From Panacibacter ginsenosidivorans (lineage in GTDB: Bacteria; Bacteroidota; Bacteroidia; Chitinophagales; Chitinophagaceae): a stretch of DNA of 64,000 nt. The notes below the pieces were generated by a model, which saw nothing but the letters and a program-made list of their open reading frames with translations, had not been told where the DNA came from and searched no databases. This document shows, one piece after another, positions 48,346 to 56,940 of this stretch; position 1 is the stretch's first letter; the number at the start of each line of letters is the position of its first letter. The translations under genes and the position numbers were made by a program. Location of the stretch: assembly GCF_007971225.1 (NCBI RefSeq), contig NZ_CP042435.1, positions 1,987,501 through 2,051,500 of the forward strand. The letters are read 5' to 3'.

Positions 48346-49146
48346 ATGACACTTTGTATAGCATGGACACGGAAAAATAAACGAGCTGAAGAATTAATAA
48401 TGGCTACCGATAGCAGGCTTCGGTCATTTGGTTCTTGGGACTGTAATCCCAAAATATTTACTTTTTCCAGAACCGACTGTGCTATGTGTTTCGCTGGAGA
48501 TACGGCTTTTGCATATCCAATGATGATACAGCTTAAGAACACAATTGATGCTAATCCTAAAATTAAAAGTAGACATCAACGACTGGAAGTGTTCAAAGGA
48601 ATTGTTCTCAATATTCTAAATGAAATGCTTGAATACAAAAGCGATTATGAATTGCCAGCAGTAAGTTTCATATTTGGTGGTTATTGTTGGCATCGACAAG
48701 AATTTTTGCTTTGGAATTTAAAGTATCAAAAGGGCATAAAAAAATTCACTCAACATTCTATTGATTTCTGGAAAGGCGTAAAAGGTGAAAGAAAAATAAC
48801 TTTCATTGGCGACTATATTGCTGACGCTAAAAAAAGATTAATTGAAAAATTAAAAGCAAATGGCAAGTTGCAGAGTGGTGATTTTGAAATGGAGCCATTT
48901 GAAGTTCTAAGAGACATGTTAGTTGAAGGACAAAAATCTGCTGATTATTTGGACATCGGAGGTGCGCCACAAATGCTAAAAATTTATAAAAGCTTGAACA
49001 CACTTCCCATTGCAGTGAAATGGAAATATGATGAAGTAGAAAAGGTCACATTACTAGGTCATCCATTATCAGAAAATGCAAAAGTTTCAAATCCAATACT
49101 AGACCCATTCGATTTGAAATTATCAAACACAAACAAATACTATTAA
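48346..49146 (+). CDS. Proteasome/HslV-like Ntn hydrolase, stand-alone
   Basis: 266 residues. Starts MTLCIAW: removal of Met would expose Thr as the N-terminal nucleophile of the Ntn fold. Further beta-subunit-like features are IMATDSRL (Asp in the Asp17 position), NPKIFTF (Lys in the Lys33 position) and CFAGDTAFA (Gly-rich oxyanion region), then FIFGGY. No chaperone ATPase (HslU type) is nearby. An upstream GTG at 48304 lies inside the leader repeat and would bury the Thr, so ATG 48346 is preferred. Fold assignment is by motif only; substrate unknown. Confidence 0.6.
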   Translation: MTLCIAWTRKNKRAEELIMATDSRLRSFGSWDCNPKIFTFSRTDCAMCFAGDTAFAYPMMIQLKNTIDANPKIKSRHQRLEVFKGIVLNILNEMLEYKSDYELPAVSFIFGGYCWHRQEFLLWNLKYQKGIKKFTQHSIDFWKGVKGERKITFIGDYIADAKKRLIEKLKANGKLQSGDFEMEPFEVLRDMLVEGQKSADYLDIGGAPQMLKIYKSLNTLPIAVKWKYDEVEKVTLLGHPLSENAKVSNPILDPFDLKLSNTNKYY

Positions 49147-49343
49147 TACTTCTTCCAACAAAAATATTCCTGCAAGTGGGTTTGGACGCTGAAACAATCG
49201 ACAGCAAAACTTTATTCAGTTTTCAGTTCCAAAGCACAAGTGTGCGACGCAACAACCGATGCCATGAAAAATTTCTGTTGGGTTCACAAAAAAAATCCCG
49301 CTTCTAAAATGAAACGGGATTGAAAATTTTTAGCTGTTATATT
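49147..49343. repeat. Core repeat at 49234-49253 (-) in convergent gap
   Basis: GCACAAGTGTGCGACGCAAC, then AACCGATGCCATGAAAAATTT and the outer motif TTGGGTTCACAAAAAA, next to the GH13 terminator. The inner arm to the left contains TTATTCAG. Confidence 0.85.
49285..49321 (-). terminator. Intrinsic terminator of the GH13 gene
   Basis: AATCCCG (49294-49300) pairs with CGGGATT (49315-49321), extended by TTC/GAA across a bulge, followed on the minus strand by a run of eight T. Confidence 0.85.
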
Positions 49344-52300
49344 TTATTGCAAGATAATTTTTTCTGTACTGCTGCCTTTATCACTTTGCACTTTCAACAA
49401 ATACATTCCTTTTGCAAGCGTTGTTACAGGCAAAGGAACCTGCTGACCTGCACCCGCGGTTTTAAGCGTATTCCGATAAAGAATTTTACCGGAAGCATCT
49501 GATAAAGTCAACTGCAGGTTTGTAACATCATCCTGTACATACAAGGCTGTGCCTGCATTTGCGGGGTTTGGATAAACCTGCCAATGTACATTGCCATTGA
49601 AACTTACACGTATGATTGCAGAGTAATGCGCCTGGCCATTTATATCAACCTGTTTGAGGCGATAGTAATTTATGTTGCCGGCTTTTGCATCTGTAAAATT
49701 GTATTGCTTAACTGAAGATGAATTGATGAGCGCATTCAATTTACCGATGGTTGTAAAGTTTGTTCCGTTACTGCTGCGCTGAATTTCAAAATATTGATTG
49801 TTGATCTCGTTTGATGTACTCCATTTTAATTGCACCGCTTGTTTACCACTTTTTTCTGCGGTGAAGCTTAACAGGTTTATCGGCAACACAATGTCTTTGC
49901 TGGTGAATACATAATAAGCACCCGGCGGCAACGTAACACTTACACTTGTTGAATTAATGGCTGCAACAGAATCATTCAGGTAACTATACCACGTGCCTGT
50001 TGACGGGAAAGTAACAGTGGCAGTTGTACTGGTTACGCCAAAGTTTCCATACACAACAACCTTTAATGCATTATCAGAAACGTTGAGCCATTTAATAGCA
50101 CCGCTAAGATTTGAAGTAATGGCGCCGGTTGTAAATGTTGAAAGATATGCAGGCGTTGTTCTTAGCTTGATAAGATTTGCATACACATTGTATAAAGCTT
50201 TTCGGTTTGTATTATTGTAATAATCCCAGCGTATTGGTTTTGGATCGAGCTTTTTATTGCAATCACCACCTTCGCCATTTGTAGATAAATAACACCTTGA
50301 ATAATCGTACCCAAGTTCGCCAAATTCCCACATCATTTTCGGACCAGGTATCATTGACCAGAAGGCAGCAGCCATACCATTTCTCTTTAATCCGGTTGCT
50401 GTATCTTTTACATTGTAAGAACCGTTTACATTGCCGTATTTTTCATTCTTATACATCAGGCGTTCTTCATCATGACTTTCCATGTAGCCGAGAAGATTGG
50501 GTTGTGTCCACCCTCTCGAAGCAGCATTATAAATACTGCTGTAAGTAAAATCCCAATCCGTTGCATAACCCATTGTTGCCTGGTTGTAATTATAATTACC
50601 ATTGCCCCATGGCATCATACCATTGTTTGCCAATTCTTTTTCTTCTGAGTTATCGCAGAAATGTTCCAGTATAAGATAAGCATTTGGCGATGCTGTTTTA
50701 ATTGTAGTTTGATAGCCTTCTATAATTGCTATACGGCTTGCATCATACGCAGAGAAAGTTGCATCGCTTGCCGAAACTTTTTGTGTAAGGCCTTTTGAGA
50801 AATCAAAACGATATCCATCAATTTTATAATTGTTCAGCCAATGTTGTAATACGCGGTTGAAGAAATATTTTGTTGCCGTGCTTTCGTGGTTGAAGTCATT
50901 CCCAAACCCAAAAGCAGTTGGTGCAACTGCATTGTACCATGGGTTATCGGCAGCAGGTCTGTTGTTAGCAGCATCCCAGTACATTTGTGCTAAAGGAGAT
51001 TGATTGAATGTATGGTTTAATACAATATCCATAATAATTGCCATGCCTTGCTTATGACATTCATCAATGAATTGTTTCAATGCTGTTTCTGTTCCATAAT
51101 ATTTATCCGGCGCAAAATAGAAACTGGGATTATACCCCCAGCTGCTGTTGCCTTCAAATTCGTTGAATGGCATTACTTCAATTGCATTTACACCAAGACG
51201 TTTTAAATAAGATAAGGTGTCTTTTAAAGTTTGCCAGTTGTGTGCTGCAACAAAATCTCTTACCAATAATTCGTAAATAACAAGATTACTCTTATTAGGC
51301 TTTGTAAAGTTGGTAACCTGCCAGTTGTATGCAGGTTTTGCTGTTTGCAAAATACTTACGATGCCTGTTGTTTTACCTGTTGGATATGCTTTTAGATTTG
51401 GGTAAGTTGCGGCAGGTATATATTGGTCATTATCGGGATCAAGCACTTTTTCTGCATAAGCATCTGCAACTTTTAAATTGCCGTCAATTAAATATTGGTA
51501 AGCATATTCTGTTCCTGCCGTTAAGCCCGATATCCTTATCCAGAAACGTTTTGAGTCTGGTGTAATATTCATTAAACTACTTGCAGTGGCCGACCAGTTA
51601 TTAAAATCACCAATAGCAAAAACATTCTTTTTGCCGGGCGCATATAACACTAAAACAACTGAAGTGTTTCCTGCTTCATAATTAATTCCATCCTGTGTGC
51701 CTGCAGGCAGATCGGCAACAGTATTAGAGGGTGCAACTACAAACTTCACCGTATCACTTTTTGTAGTTGTTCCATTGTTTGATTCTGCAACGATCTGTTG
51801 ATCGCCTGAAACAGCAATGGTTGTATTCACTGTTAATGATGCTGCAGTAGTGCTGTTCAACAAACTGCCATTGAAATAAATTTTCAATGTACCTGCAGTA
51901 TTTTGTTTTGCAGTAATGTTTAATGCATCACCTACACTTTTTGATATTGGTTCAATGATCGGAACATACGTTGGCTGTTTAAACGGATCATCAACTCTTG
52001 CATACACACCATTATCATAAACGGGTATGTACATATCAGAACCATCTGCATTTGCCTGTTTCTTATTTCCATTGCCGCTTCTGAAAAGAATAGCGATCTT
52101 TTGAATGGTCTCTGTACCATCTGTAACATTAAAGAATGTTCTCAAACCTCCGGTAATAGTAAACTTCCATTTGTTGCTGCCCAGATAGGTGCATTGCGCT
52201 GCAACAGTTGTCGTGCCCCATGTAAAAGGCACATGCTTCCAGTCACTGGAAGAAGTACTCTTGTTGGTAATTACACCAATATGCACATACACATCAGTTG

Positions 52301-52460
52301 TAGGTGTGTAATTCAGCAAGCCTTTGTTGCCATAGTTTGCATCCATTGTTATTACAACAGGTGTGGAACTTTCTTTAATAAAATCAGGTGTCCAGGAAAG
52401 TAACTGACTCTGAGCAATGAGCGCTATAAATAGAAATAGCAGGAGTAGCATTTTTTTCAT
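49344..52460 (-). CDS. Secreted GH13 alpha-amylase-family enzyme with T9SS sorting domain
   Basis: 1038 residues. Signal peptide (MKKMLLLLFLFIALIAQSQ), N-terminal beta modules, a CBM48-like domain (about 258-350; VLYAPGKKNVFAIGDFNNW), and a GH13 barrel with all catalytic residues: Asp553 (GYRFDFSK), Glu599 (LILEHF) and Asp664 (MESHDEE). DIVLNHTF and WGYNPSFYFAPD are conserved regions. A fibronectin-like part and type-A T9SS C-terminal domain follow (from about 965, VYPNPANAG, ending LLKVQSDKG...EKIILQ). It would hydrolyse or debranch alpha-glucan outside the cell. Its promoter contains the same palindrome as the susC operon at 16 kb. Confidence 0.93.
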   Translation of the reverse strand: MKKMLLLLFLFIALIAQSQLLSWTPDFIKESSTPVVITMDANYGNKGLLNYTPTTDVYVHIGVITNKSTSSSDWKHVPFTWGTTTVAAQCTYLGSNKWKFTITGGLRTFFNVTDGTETIQKIAILFRSGNGNKKQANADGSDMYIPVYDNGVYARVDDPFKQPTYVPIIEPISKSVGDALNITAKQNTAGTLKIYFNGSLLNSTTAASLTVNTTIAVSGDQQIVAESNNGTTTKSDTVKFVVAPSNTVADLPAGTQDGINYEAGNTSVVLVLYAPGKKNVFAIGDFNNWSATASSLMNITPDSKRFWIRISGLTAGTEYAYQYLIDGNLKVADAYAEKVLDPDNDQYIPAATYPNLKAYPTGKTTGIVSILQTAKPAYNWQVTNFTKPNKSNLVIYELLVRDFVAAHNWQTLKDTLSYLKRLGVNAIEVMPFNEFEGNSSWGYNPSFYFAPDKYYGTETALKQFIDECHKQGMAIIMDIVLNHTFNQSPLAQMYWDAANNRPAADNPWYNAVAPTAFGFGNDFNHESTATKYFFNRVLQHWLNNYKIDGYRFDFSKGLTQKVSASDATFSAYDASRIAIIEGYQTTIKTASPNAYLILEHFCDNSEEKELANNGMMPWGNGNYNYNQATMGYATDWDFTYSSIYNAASRGWTQPNLLGYMESHDEERLMYKNEKYGNVNGSYNVKDTATGLKRNGMAAAFWSMIPGPKMMWEFGELGYDYSRCYLSTNGEGGDCNKKLDPKPIRWDYYNNTNRKALYNVYANLIKLRTTPAYLSTFTTGAITSNLSGAIKWLNVSDNALKVVVYGNFGVTSTTATVTFPSTGTWYSYLNDSVAAINSTSVSVTLPPGAYYVFTSKDIVLPINLLSFTAEKSGKQAVQLKWSTSNEINNQYFEIQRSSNGTNFTTIGKLNALINSSSVKQYNFTDAKAGNINYYRLKQVDINGQAHYSAIIRVSFNGNVHWQVYPNPANAGTALYVQDDVTNLQLTLSDASGKILYRNTLKTAGAGQQVPLPVTTLAKGMYLLKVQSDKGSSTEKIILQ

Positions 52461-52494
52461 ACAGCAATTTTTTTTGATTTAGCGAGTGAGCAGG

Positions 52495-52527
52495 CAAATA
52501 TATGTGTAAAAAATACACATTAACAAA
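52495..52527 (-). promoter_or_regulatory. GH13 promoter: TTTG, 21 bp, TATATTTG
   Basis: On the minus strand TTTG (52524-52527) and TATATTTG (52495-52502) are separated by 21 bp, an excellent Bacteroidota promoter. The start codon is 35 bp downstream. The palindrome 52504-52518 lies in the spacer. Confidence 0.75.
52504..52518. promoter_or_regulatory. Operator palindrome in the GH13 promoter
   Basis: GTGTAAAAAATACAC, identical to the site at 16077-16091. Occupying the -33/-7 spacer, a bound regulator would block RNA polymerase. Confidence 0.75.
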
Positions 52528-52565
52528 AATAAACAAGACTTTTAAGCTTAAAAAAACTGGAAATC

Positions 52566-53132
52566 CTAGCCGTTCAATCTTTTGGTAAAAACATCATTGA
52601 TTCGGGTAAACAAATGTTCGGGTTTATACACACGCCAGTTAGCAATATCCATCAGTTCTATATAATAGTTGAGTTTCTTCTTGCGGAAATCATACTGGGT
52701 GGCTTCGGGCATATCGAGGGCAACGATCCAGCCTCCTTCATCTGTTACTTCATCAAACCATTCCTGGTAATATTCACGATCACTGCTATGAAAGTTCAAA
52801 ACGTTCTCTGTTATCAAAATAAATTTTGTAATGCCCTCTGCAAATAATTTATCAACCACGTCCCGTTTCAGAGTCATAATATCATTTTCAATTGCATCGT
52901 TCCATTCGCCGATCAGTTCAATAATCACGAACTGGTGCTCATAATCTGCATACAAAATTTTCATATATAAGGTACGGCTGCCAAACTCATCCCACTGCGG
53001 ATGTATATAATAATTATATATCACCTGCGAGTATTCAAACTCATTGTATAAACGTCCAAAAAAAGGAGACCGCGGATCTTCTTCCGCTGTATATAAATGG
53101 CGCCAGTTGTAAAATGGTTCAATCTCATGCAT
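52566..53132 (-). CDS. Conserved hypothetical protein
   Basis: 188 residues from the ATG at 53132 (MHEIEPFYNWRHLYTAEED). Alternating aromatic-rich strands and helices with ends such as QFVIIELIGEWND, ITKFILITENVLNF and GGWIVALDMPEA suggest a small alpha/beta fold, cytosolic (no signal). I do not recognise a characterised family. An extension to 53231 would add 33 residues, run into the core repeat region and lack conservation-like character, so it is rejected. Its stop is about 100 bp upstream of the GH13 start; a separate unit. Confidence 0.75.
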   Translation of the reverse strand: MHEIEPFYNWRHLYTAEEDPRSPFFGRLYNEFEYSQVIYNYYIHPQWDEFGSRTLYMKILYADYEHQFVIIELIGEWNDAIENDIMTLKRDVVDKLFAEGITKFILITENVLNFHSSDREYYQEWFDEVTDEGGWIVALDMPEATQYDFRKKKLNYYIELMDIANWRVYKPEHLFTRINDVFTKRLNG

Positions 53133-53328
53133 AACAAAAATTCCTCGCTGCAAATTTACAAGAAATGAAAATGTATATTTTTCTTTGGTACCCGCCAGCA
53201 GAAACTTTGTGAAATTTTTGTTGCGTCGCACTCTTGTACACCACTGCCCTTTTGATCAAATAAAATAATAATTTATTTTTTCATGCAACGGGTACGTTTA
53301 ACCTGATGTCAGGTACGAAATCTTCATT
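53133..53328. repeat. Core repeat at 53220-53239 (+)
   Basis: GTTGCGTCGCACTCTTGTAC in the divergent gap between the hypothetical gene and the lipocalin-like gene. TTGGTACCCGCC upstream is a weak outer motif. Confidence 0.78.
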
Positions 53329-53754
53329 GTGAAAAAGATATTTTTATTTGCAATTTTTGCTGCTTTTTTTGCCTGTAATAAATCTGCTTCACTTTATCAA
53401 AATACGAGGCTCCGGGGTAAGTGGCAGCTTACAGAATATTATATAAGCCCCGGCAATGGTGGGTCGTGGTATCCTGCAGATACTCCAACGCAGCACACAA
53501 TAGAATTCAGAAATGACAATTCTTTCATAAGCAGCGACAGTGCTTATCAAAATGCAATAGGTTTTAATATAATAGACAGTAATCGGCTCGAGTTTATACT
53601 GCCAACACAAATACCTTCAACACATGAGTGCTACTACCAAATACAGGACAATGGAACTACATTAATTATATCTCCGGTAAGCTGTATTGAAGGTTGTTCT
53701 AATAAGTACAAGGCAATAAACGGAAATGGATCAATAAAGAATACTGACCAATAA
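53329..53754 (+). CDS. Small lipocalin-like lipoprotein
   Basis: 141 residues with GTG start and a lipoprotein signal (MKKIFLFAIFAAFFACNK, Cys16). RLRGKWQLTEYY followed by HTIEFRNDNSF and LEFILPT resembles the lipocalin-like lipoproteins common in Bacteroidota, which form small beta barrels of unknown ligand. Two Cys pairs near the end (HECYY, VSCIEGCSN) could form disulfides. Confidence 0.65.
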   Translation: MKKIFLFAIFAAFFACNKSASLYQNTRLRGKWQLTEYYISPGNGGSWYPADTPTQHTIEFRNDNSFISSDSAYQNAIGFNIIDSNRLEFILPTQIPSTHECYYQIQDNGTTLIISPVSCIEGCSNKYKAINGNGSIKNTDQ

Positions 53755-53896
53755 AATTTTGTTGCACAAGTGTGCGACGCAACAACCGATGCCATAAAAA
53801 ACAAAAGTCGGGCTCATAAAAAATTCAAATCCACACATTGCCCACACCCTTTTACCTTTCACTTTTCACGTTTGCCGTTTTTCTTACCTTGCACCC
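53755..53896. repeat. Core repeat at 53764-53783 (-)
   Basis: GCACAAGTGTGCGACGCAAC begins 10 bp after the lipoprotein stop, then AACCGATGCCATAAAAAACA and the outer motif AAGTCGGGCTCATAAAAAAT. Here the outer end points toward thyA rather than at the preceding stop codon. Confidence 0.85.
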
Positions 53897-54691
53897 ATGC
53901 AACAATACCTCGATTTACTAAAACATATTCTTGATACCGGCAGCACAAAAACTGACCGTACGGGAACCGGCACCACCAGTTGTTTTGGCTACCAGATGCG
54001 TTTTAATTTACAGGAAGGTTTTCCACTGGTTACAACAAAGAAAGTTCATATGAAAAGCATTATCTATGAACTGCTTTGGTTCTTAAAAGGTGAGACGAAT
54101 ATTAAATACTTAAAAGAACATAATGTAAAGATCTGGGATGATTGGGCTGATGAGAATGGTGAACTCGGACCTGTCTACGGCAAACAATGGCGTAGCTGGG
54201 AAGGTAAAGATGGTGTGGTGATTGACCAGATTAGTGATGCGATAAAACAAATAAAAAATAATCCTGACAGCAGGCGCATTATTGTGAGTGCATGGAATGT
54301 TGCTGATCTGCCAAAGATGGCGCTGATGCCTTGCCATACCATTTTTCAATTCTATGTTGCAGATGGAAAATTGAGTTGCCAGTTGTATCAACGCAGTGCA
54401 GATGTTTTTCTTGGCGTACCTTTCAACATTGCATCGTATGCATTGCTAACATTAATGATGGCGCAGGTTTGCGATCTTAAGCCTGGAGATTTTATACATA
54501 CATTCGGCGATGTGCATATTTACAGCAATCACGTAGAGCAAGTGAATTTGCAATTAAGCAGAACACCATATCCATTGCCAACAATGAAATTGAACCCTTC
54601 GGTAAAAAATATTTTTGATTTTACTTACGAAGATTTTATGCTGGAAAATTATCAGTCACATCCTGCGATAAAAGCGCCGGTTGCGGTTTAG
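53897..54691 (+). CDS. thyA: Thymidylate synthase ThyA
   Basis: Converts dUMP to dTMP with methylene-tetrahydrofolate. 264 residues, the same length as E. coli ThyA, with catalytic Cys146 ([12 protein letters not shown]), RQWRSWEG-like KQWRSWEG and the dUMP-binding RRIIVSAWN and [20 protein letters not shown]. Complete. A TACCTTGC box ends 4 bp before the ATG. folA follows 91 bp downstream, giving the common thyA-folA pair that regenerates tetrahydrofolate. Confidence 0.98.
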   Translation: MQQYLDLLKHILDTGSTKTDRTGTGTTSCFGYQMRFNLQEGFPLVTTKKVHMKSIIYELLWFLKGETNIKYLKEHNVKIWDDWADENGELGPVYGKQWRSWEGKDGVVIDQISDAIKQIKNNPDSRRIIVSAWNVADLPKMALMPCHTIFQFYVADGKLSCQLYQRSADVFLGVPFNIASYALLTLMMAQVCDLKPGDFIHTFGDVHIYSNHVEQVNLQLSRTPYPLPTMKLNPSVKNIFDFTYEDFMLENYQSHPAIKAPVAV

Positions 54692-54780
54692 CCTCTATCC
54701 CCTAAAGGGGGATTAATTATCTTTATGCAGATTCTTACTTTATTAACTTTAATAACTCCCCTTTAGGGGTTAGGGGCTTT
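54690..54780. repeat. CCCCTAAAGGGG inverted repeat between thyA and folA
   Basis: Two arms, 54691-54717 and 54752-54778, are imperfect inverted copies of each other; each contains its own palindrome (CCCCTAAAGGGG and CCCCTTTAGGGG). Together they could form a long hairpin spanning the gap. This differs from the 20-bp core family. Confidence 0.75.
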
Positions 54781-54782
54781 TT

Positions 54783-55280
54783 ATGATTCTTTCACAAGTA
54801 GTAGCCGCATCCACAAACAATGCCATTGGCAAAGACAATCAATTGCTTTGGCATTTACCAAACGATCTGAAATTTTTCAAAAATGTTACATGGGCAATGC
54901 CAGTTGCCATGGGTAGAAAATCTTTTGAATCATTAGGCAATAAACCTTTGAACGGAAGATTCAATATCATCATAACCAGGAATAAAGATTTTAAAGCAGA
55001 TGGTTGCGTTGTTGTAAACAATATTAACGATGCCATTTTTGTTGCGCAGCAACATGATTATAAAGAACTGATGATTCTTGGAGGTGGCGAAATTTATAAA
55101 CAATCAATTGATATAGCTGACAAAATTTACATAACCCGTGTGCATGCTCTGTTTGAAGATGCGGATGCATTTTTTCCCGAAATAGATGAACGCAAATGGA
55201 AATTGATTTCTAACCAGGATTTTTTTGCAGATGAAAAGCATGCTTACGACTACAGTTTTCAATTGTGGGAGAAAAAATAA
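54783..55280 (+). CDS. folA: Dihydrofolate reductase FolA
   Basis: NADPH-dependent reduction of dihydrofolate, working with ThyA. 165 residues, normal size. Substrate and cofactor regions are intact: VAASTNNAIGKDNQLLWHLP (Trp and Asn/Asp region), MGRKSFESLGNKPLNGR, LMILGGGEIYKQ and the C-terminal YITRVHALFEDADAFFPE. The ATG starts right after the inverted repeat. Confidence 0.97.
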   Translation: MILSQVVAASTNNAIGKDNQLLWHLPNDLKFFKNVTWAMPVAMGRKSFESLGNKPLNGRFNIIITRNKDFKADGCVVVNNINDAIFVAQQHDYKELMILGGGEIYKQSIDIADKIYITRVHALFEDADAFFPEIDERKWKLISNQDFFADEKHAYDYSFQLWEKK

Positions 55281-55425
55281 TGTACTTAGCTACAGTACTG
55301 CTATGATGCTTTAGTTGTGTCACTCACTTGTACGTTTTGATCTTTTCGCAGCAATAAAAATCAACAATTATATTTGAATAACAAAGCCACGATAACGTGG
55401 CTTTGTTATTCAAATATTTACTCAA
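55281..55425. repeat. Core repeat at 55315-55334 (+)
   Basis: GTTGTGTCACTCACTTGTAC after ATGATGCTTTA, with the inner arm GCAGCAATAA, between folA and a long terminator hairpin. Confidence 0.85.
55371..55418. terminator. Bidirectional terminator, 22-bp perfect stem
   Basis: Arms 55371-55392 and 55397-55418 are perfect complements with a 4-nt loop (ATAA); the core is AACAAAGCCACG. It separates convergent folA and leuB. Confidence 0.9.
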
Positions 55426-56496
55426 TTAAATAAATTTCAAAACTTCCGCACCCATAGCATCCGTGCCTAAAATTTTATCTGCTGGTATTTTTGCGTCGGC
55501 AATATCTCTTGTGCGATAACCTTCTTTCAATACTTTATCTACGGCGCTTATCACCAGTTCCGATTCTTCTTTCATACCAAAAGAAATATCCAGCAGCAGC
55601 GCTGCAGATAAAATGGAAGCCAGGGGATTGGCAACACCTCTGCCCGTAATATCATGCGCAGAGCCATGAATAGGCTCATACACACCTGTGCCATCACCAA
55701 TGGAAGCAGAGGCCAGCATACCCATAGAACCTGCAATTTGCGAGGCTTCATCCGTAAGAATGTCACCAAAAAGATTTGCTGTAACAACCACATCAAACCT
55801 GCGTGGATCTTTGATCAGCAACATTGCTGTTGCATCAACAAACTGGTGCTCCACTTCCACATCGGGATATTCCAGTGCAACTTTCTGCACTACTTCTCTC
55901 CACAAGCGGCTTGTTTCAAGCACGTTTGCTTTATCTACAGAACATAATTTTTTTCTGCGGGTTCTGGCAGCATCAAATGCTTTGCGTGCAATACGCTCTA
56001 CTTCATAGCGACTGTATTCTGCTACATCATAAGCAGTATCGCCATTATTCTTGCGGCCTTTTTCACCAAAATAAATATCACCTGTTAATTCGCGGAAGAA
56101 AAGTATATCTGCATCTTTTAAAATCTCAGGTTTTATACTGGATGCTTCCAGTAATTCATCAAATAATTTTATTGGACGAAGATTAGCATACAAGCCTAGT
56201 TCTTTGCGCATCTTCAGCAAACCCTGTTCTGGTCTTACTTTGGCAGAAGGATCATTATCATATTTTGGATGACCAACTGCGCCAAATAATACAGCATCTG
56301 ACTTACGCATTTTCTCCAATGATTCATCGGGCAAGGGATTGCCTGTTGCTTCAATAGCCACATGACCGATCAATGCTTCATCGTATGTAAATGTGTGTCC
56401 AAATTTTGCAGCTATTTTGTCTAAAACTTTTTTACCTACTGCTGTTACTTCTTGTCCTATTCCGTCTCCCGGAACTATTAGAATGTGTTTGTTCAT
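55426..56496 (-). CDS. leuB: 3-Isopropylmalate dehydrogenase LeuB
   Basis: Oxidative decarboxylation of 3-isopropylmalate, third leucine step. 356 residues from the ATG at 56496 (MNKHILIVPGDGIGQEV); an extension to 56526 reads through heptad repeats. Key motifs: LRPIKLF-type substrate loop (GLYANLRPIKLF), Tyr/Lys pair in DKANVLETSRLWR, and NLFGDILTDEASQIAGSMGMLASAS with the metal-binding Asp residues; GVYEPIHGSAHDI contacts NAD. Last gene of the leu cluster. Confidence 0.97.
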   Translation of the reverse strand: MNKHILIVPGDGIGQEVTAVGKKVLDKIAAKFGHTFTYDEALIGHVAIEATGNPLPDESLEKMRKSDAVLFGAVGHPKYDNDPSAKVRPEQGLLKMRKELGLYANLRPIKLFDELLEASSIKPEILKDADILFFRELTGDIYFGEKGRKNNGDTAYDVAEYSRYEVERIARKAFDAARTRRKKLCSVDKANVLETSRLWREVVQKVALEYPDVEVEHQFVDATAMLLIKDPRRFDVVVTANLFGDILTDEASQIAGSMGMLASASIGDGTGVYEPIHGSAHDITGRGVANPLASILSAALLLDISFGMKEESELVISAVDKVLKEGYRTRDIADAKIPADKILGTDAMGAEVLKFI

Positions 56497-56504
56497 TTTT
56501 TCTT

Positions 56505-56538
56505 GAGGCAAATAGGCAATAGGCAAGGAGGCAAAGAG
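56505..56538. repeat. GGCAA heptad repeats, left flank of the four-helix-bundle gene
   Basis: Four loosely repeated 7-8 bp units of the form AGGCAAN (GAGGCAAATAGGCAATAGGC and on). The reverse complement of the same words lies at 56941-56972 on the other side of the gene. It forms the immediate leader of leuB. Confidence 0.75.
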
Positions 56539-56572
56539 TTTTCTAATTGCTTGGCCGCATATTGTTCTTTGG

Positions 56573-56932
56573 CTATTTTACTTTTTGGATTAATGAGTAT
56601 AACATTTTATCTATCTCTGTGCATAAAGCTATGATAGATATAAAATTATTTTCGTCTAAATATTTTAAATGAAATGAAATCTCTAATTGGGTTTGCAGTT
56701 CATACAATGAGCCAACTGCAATTTGTAAAAATCTTTTGTAATCGCCAGTTGCATTTCTTCCATATCCTTCAGCAATGTTACTTGGAATTGAAACGGCACA
56801 ACGTCTCATTTGATTTGTTAAGCCATATTGTTCTTCCTTAGGAAAGGATTGTGTAAACAGATAAATATTTTTCACAAGCTCAATAGACTTTTGCCAAACA
56901 ATTAAATCTCTATAACTTTTTATTTGCGACAT
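56573..56932 (-). CDS. Four-helix-bundle protein (23S rRNA intervening-sequence type)
   Basis: 119 residues: IVWQKSIELVKNIY, FPKEEQYGLTNQMRRCAVSIPSNIAEGYGR and the C-terminal helices match the S23/bAvd family, first found encoded within 23S rRNA intervening sequences and related to the accessory protein of diversity-generating retroelements. Here it sits between leuA/cimA and leuB, bounded by inverted GGCAA repeats, and looks like an inserted unit. No reverse transcriptase is nearby. Molecular role unknown. Confidence 0.9.
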   Translation of the reverse strand: MSQIKSYRDLIVWQKSIELVKNIYLFTQSFPKEEQYGLTNQMRRCAVSIPSNIAEGYGRNATGDYKRFLQIAVGSLYELQTQLEISFHLKYLDENNFISIIALCTEIDKMLYSLIQKVK

Positions 56933-56940
56933 ATTTTTTC

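Noticed and set aside
46055-48348. Calling the two leaders integron attC sites
   Set aside because: The hairpin and GTTG-type ends are suggestive, but the R'/R'' boxes do not match cleanly and no integron integrase is present in the window.
53133-53231. 33-residue N-terminal extension of the hypothetical gene at 52566
   Set aside because: It runs into the core repeat; the ATG at 53132 gives a self-contained protein.
55491-55498. TTGCGTCG inside leuB as a genic copy of the core repeat
   Set aside because: Only 8 bases match, with no flanking element sequence; chance within a codon stretch.
56573-56932. Diversity-generating retroelement based on the Avd-like four-helix-bundle gene
   Set aside because: No reverse transcriptase, template repeat or variable-repeat gene in the neighbourhood.
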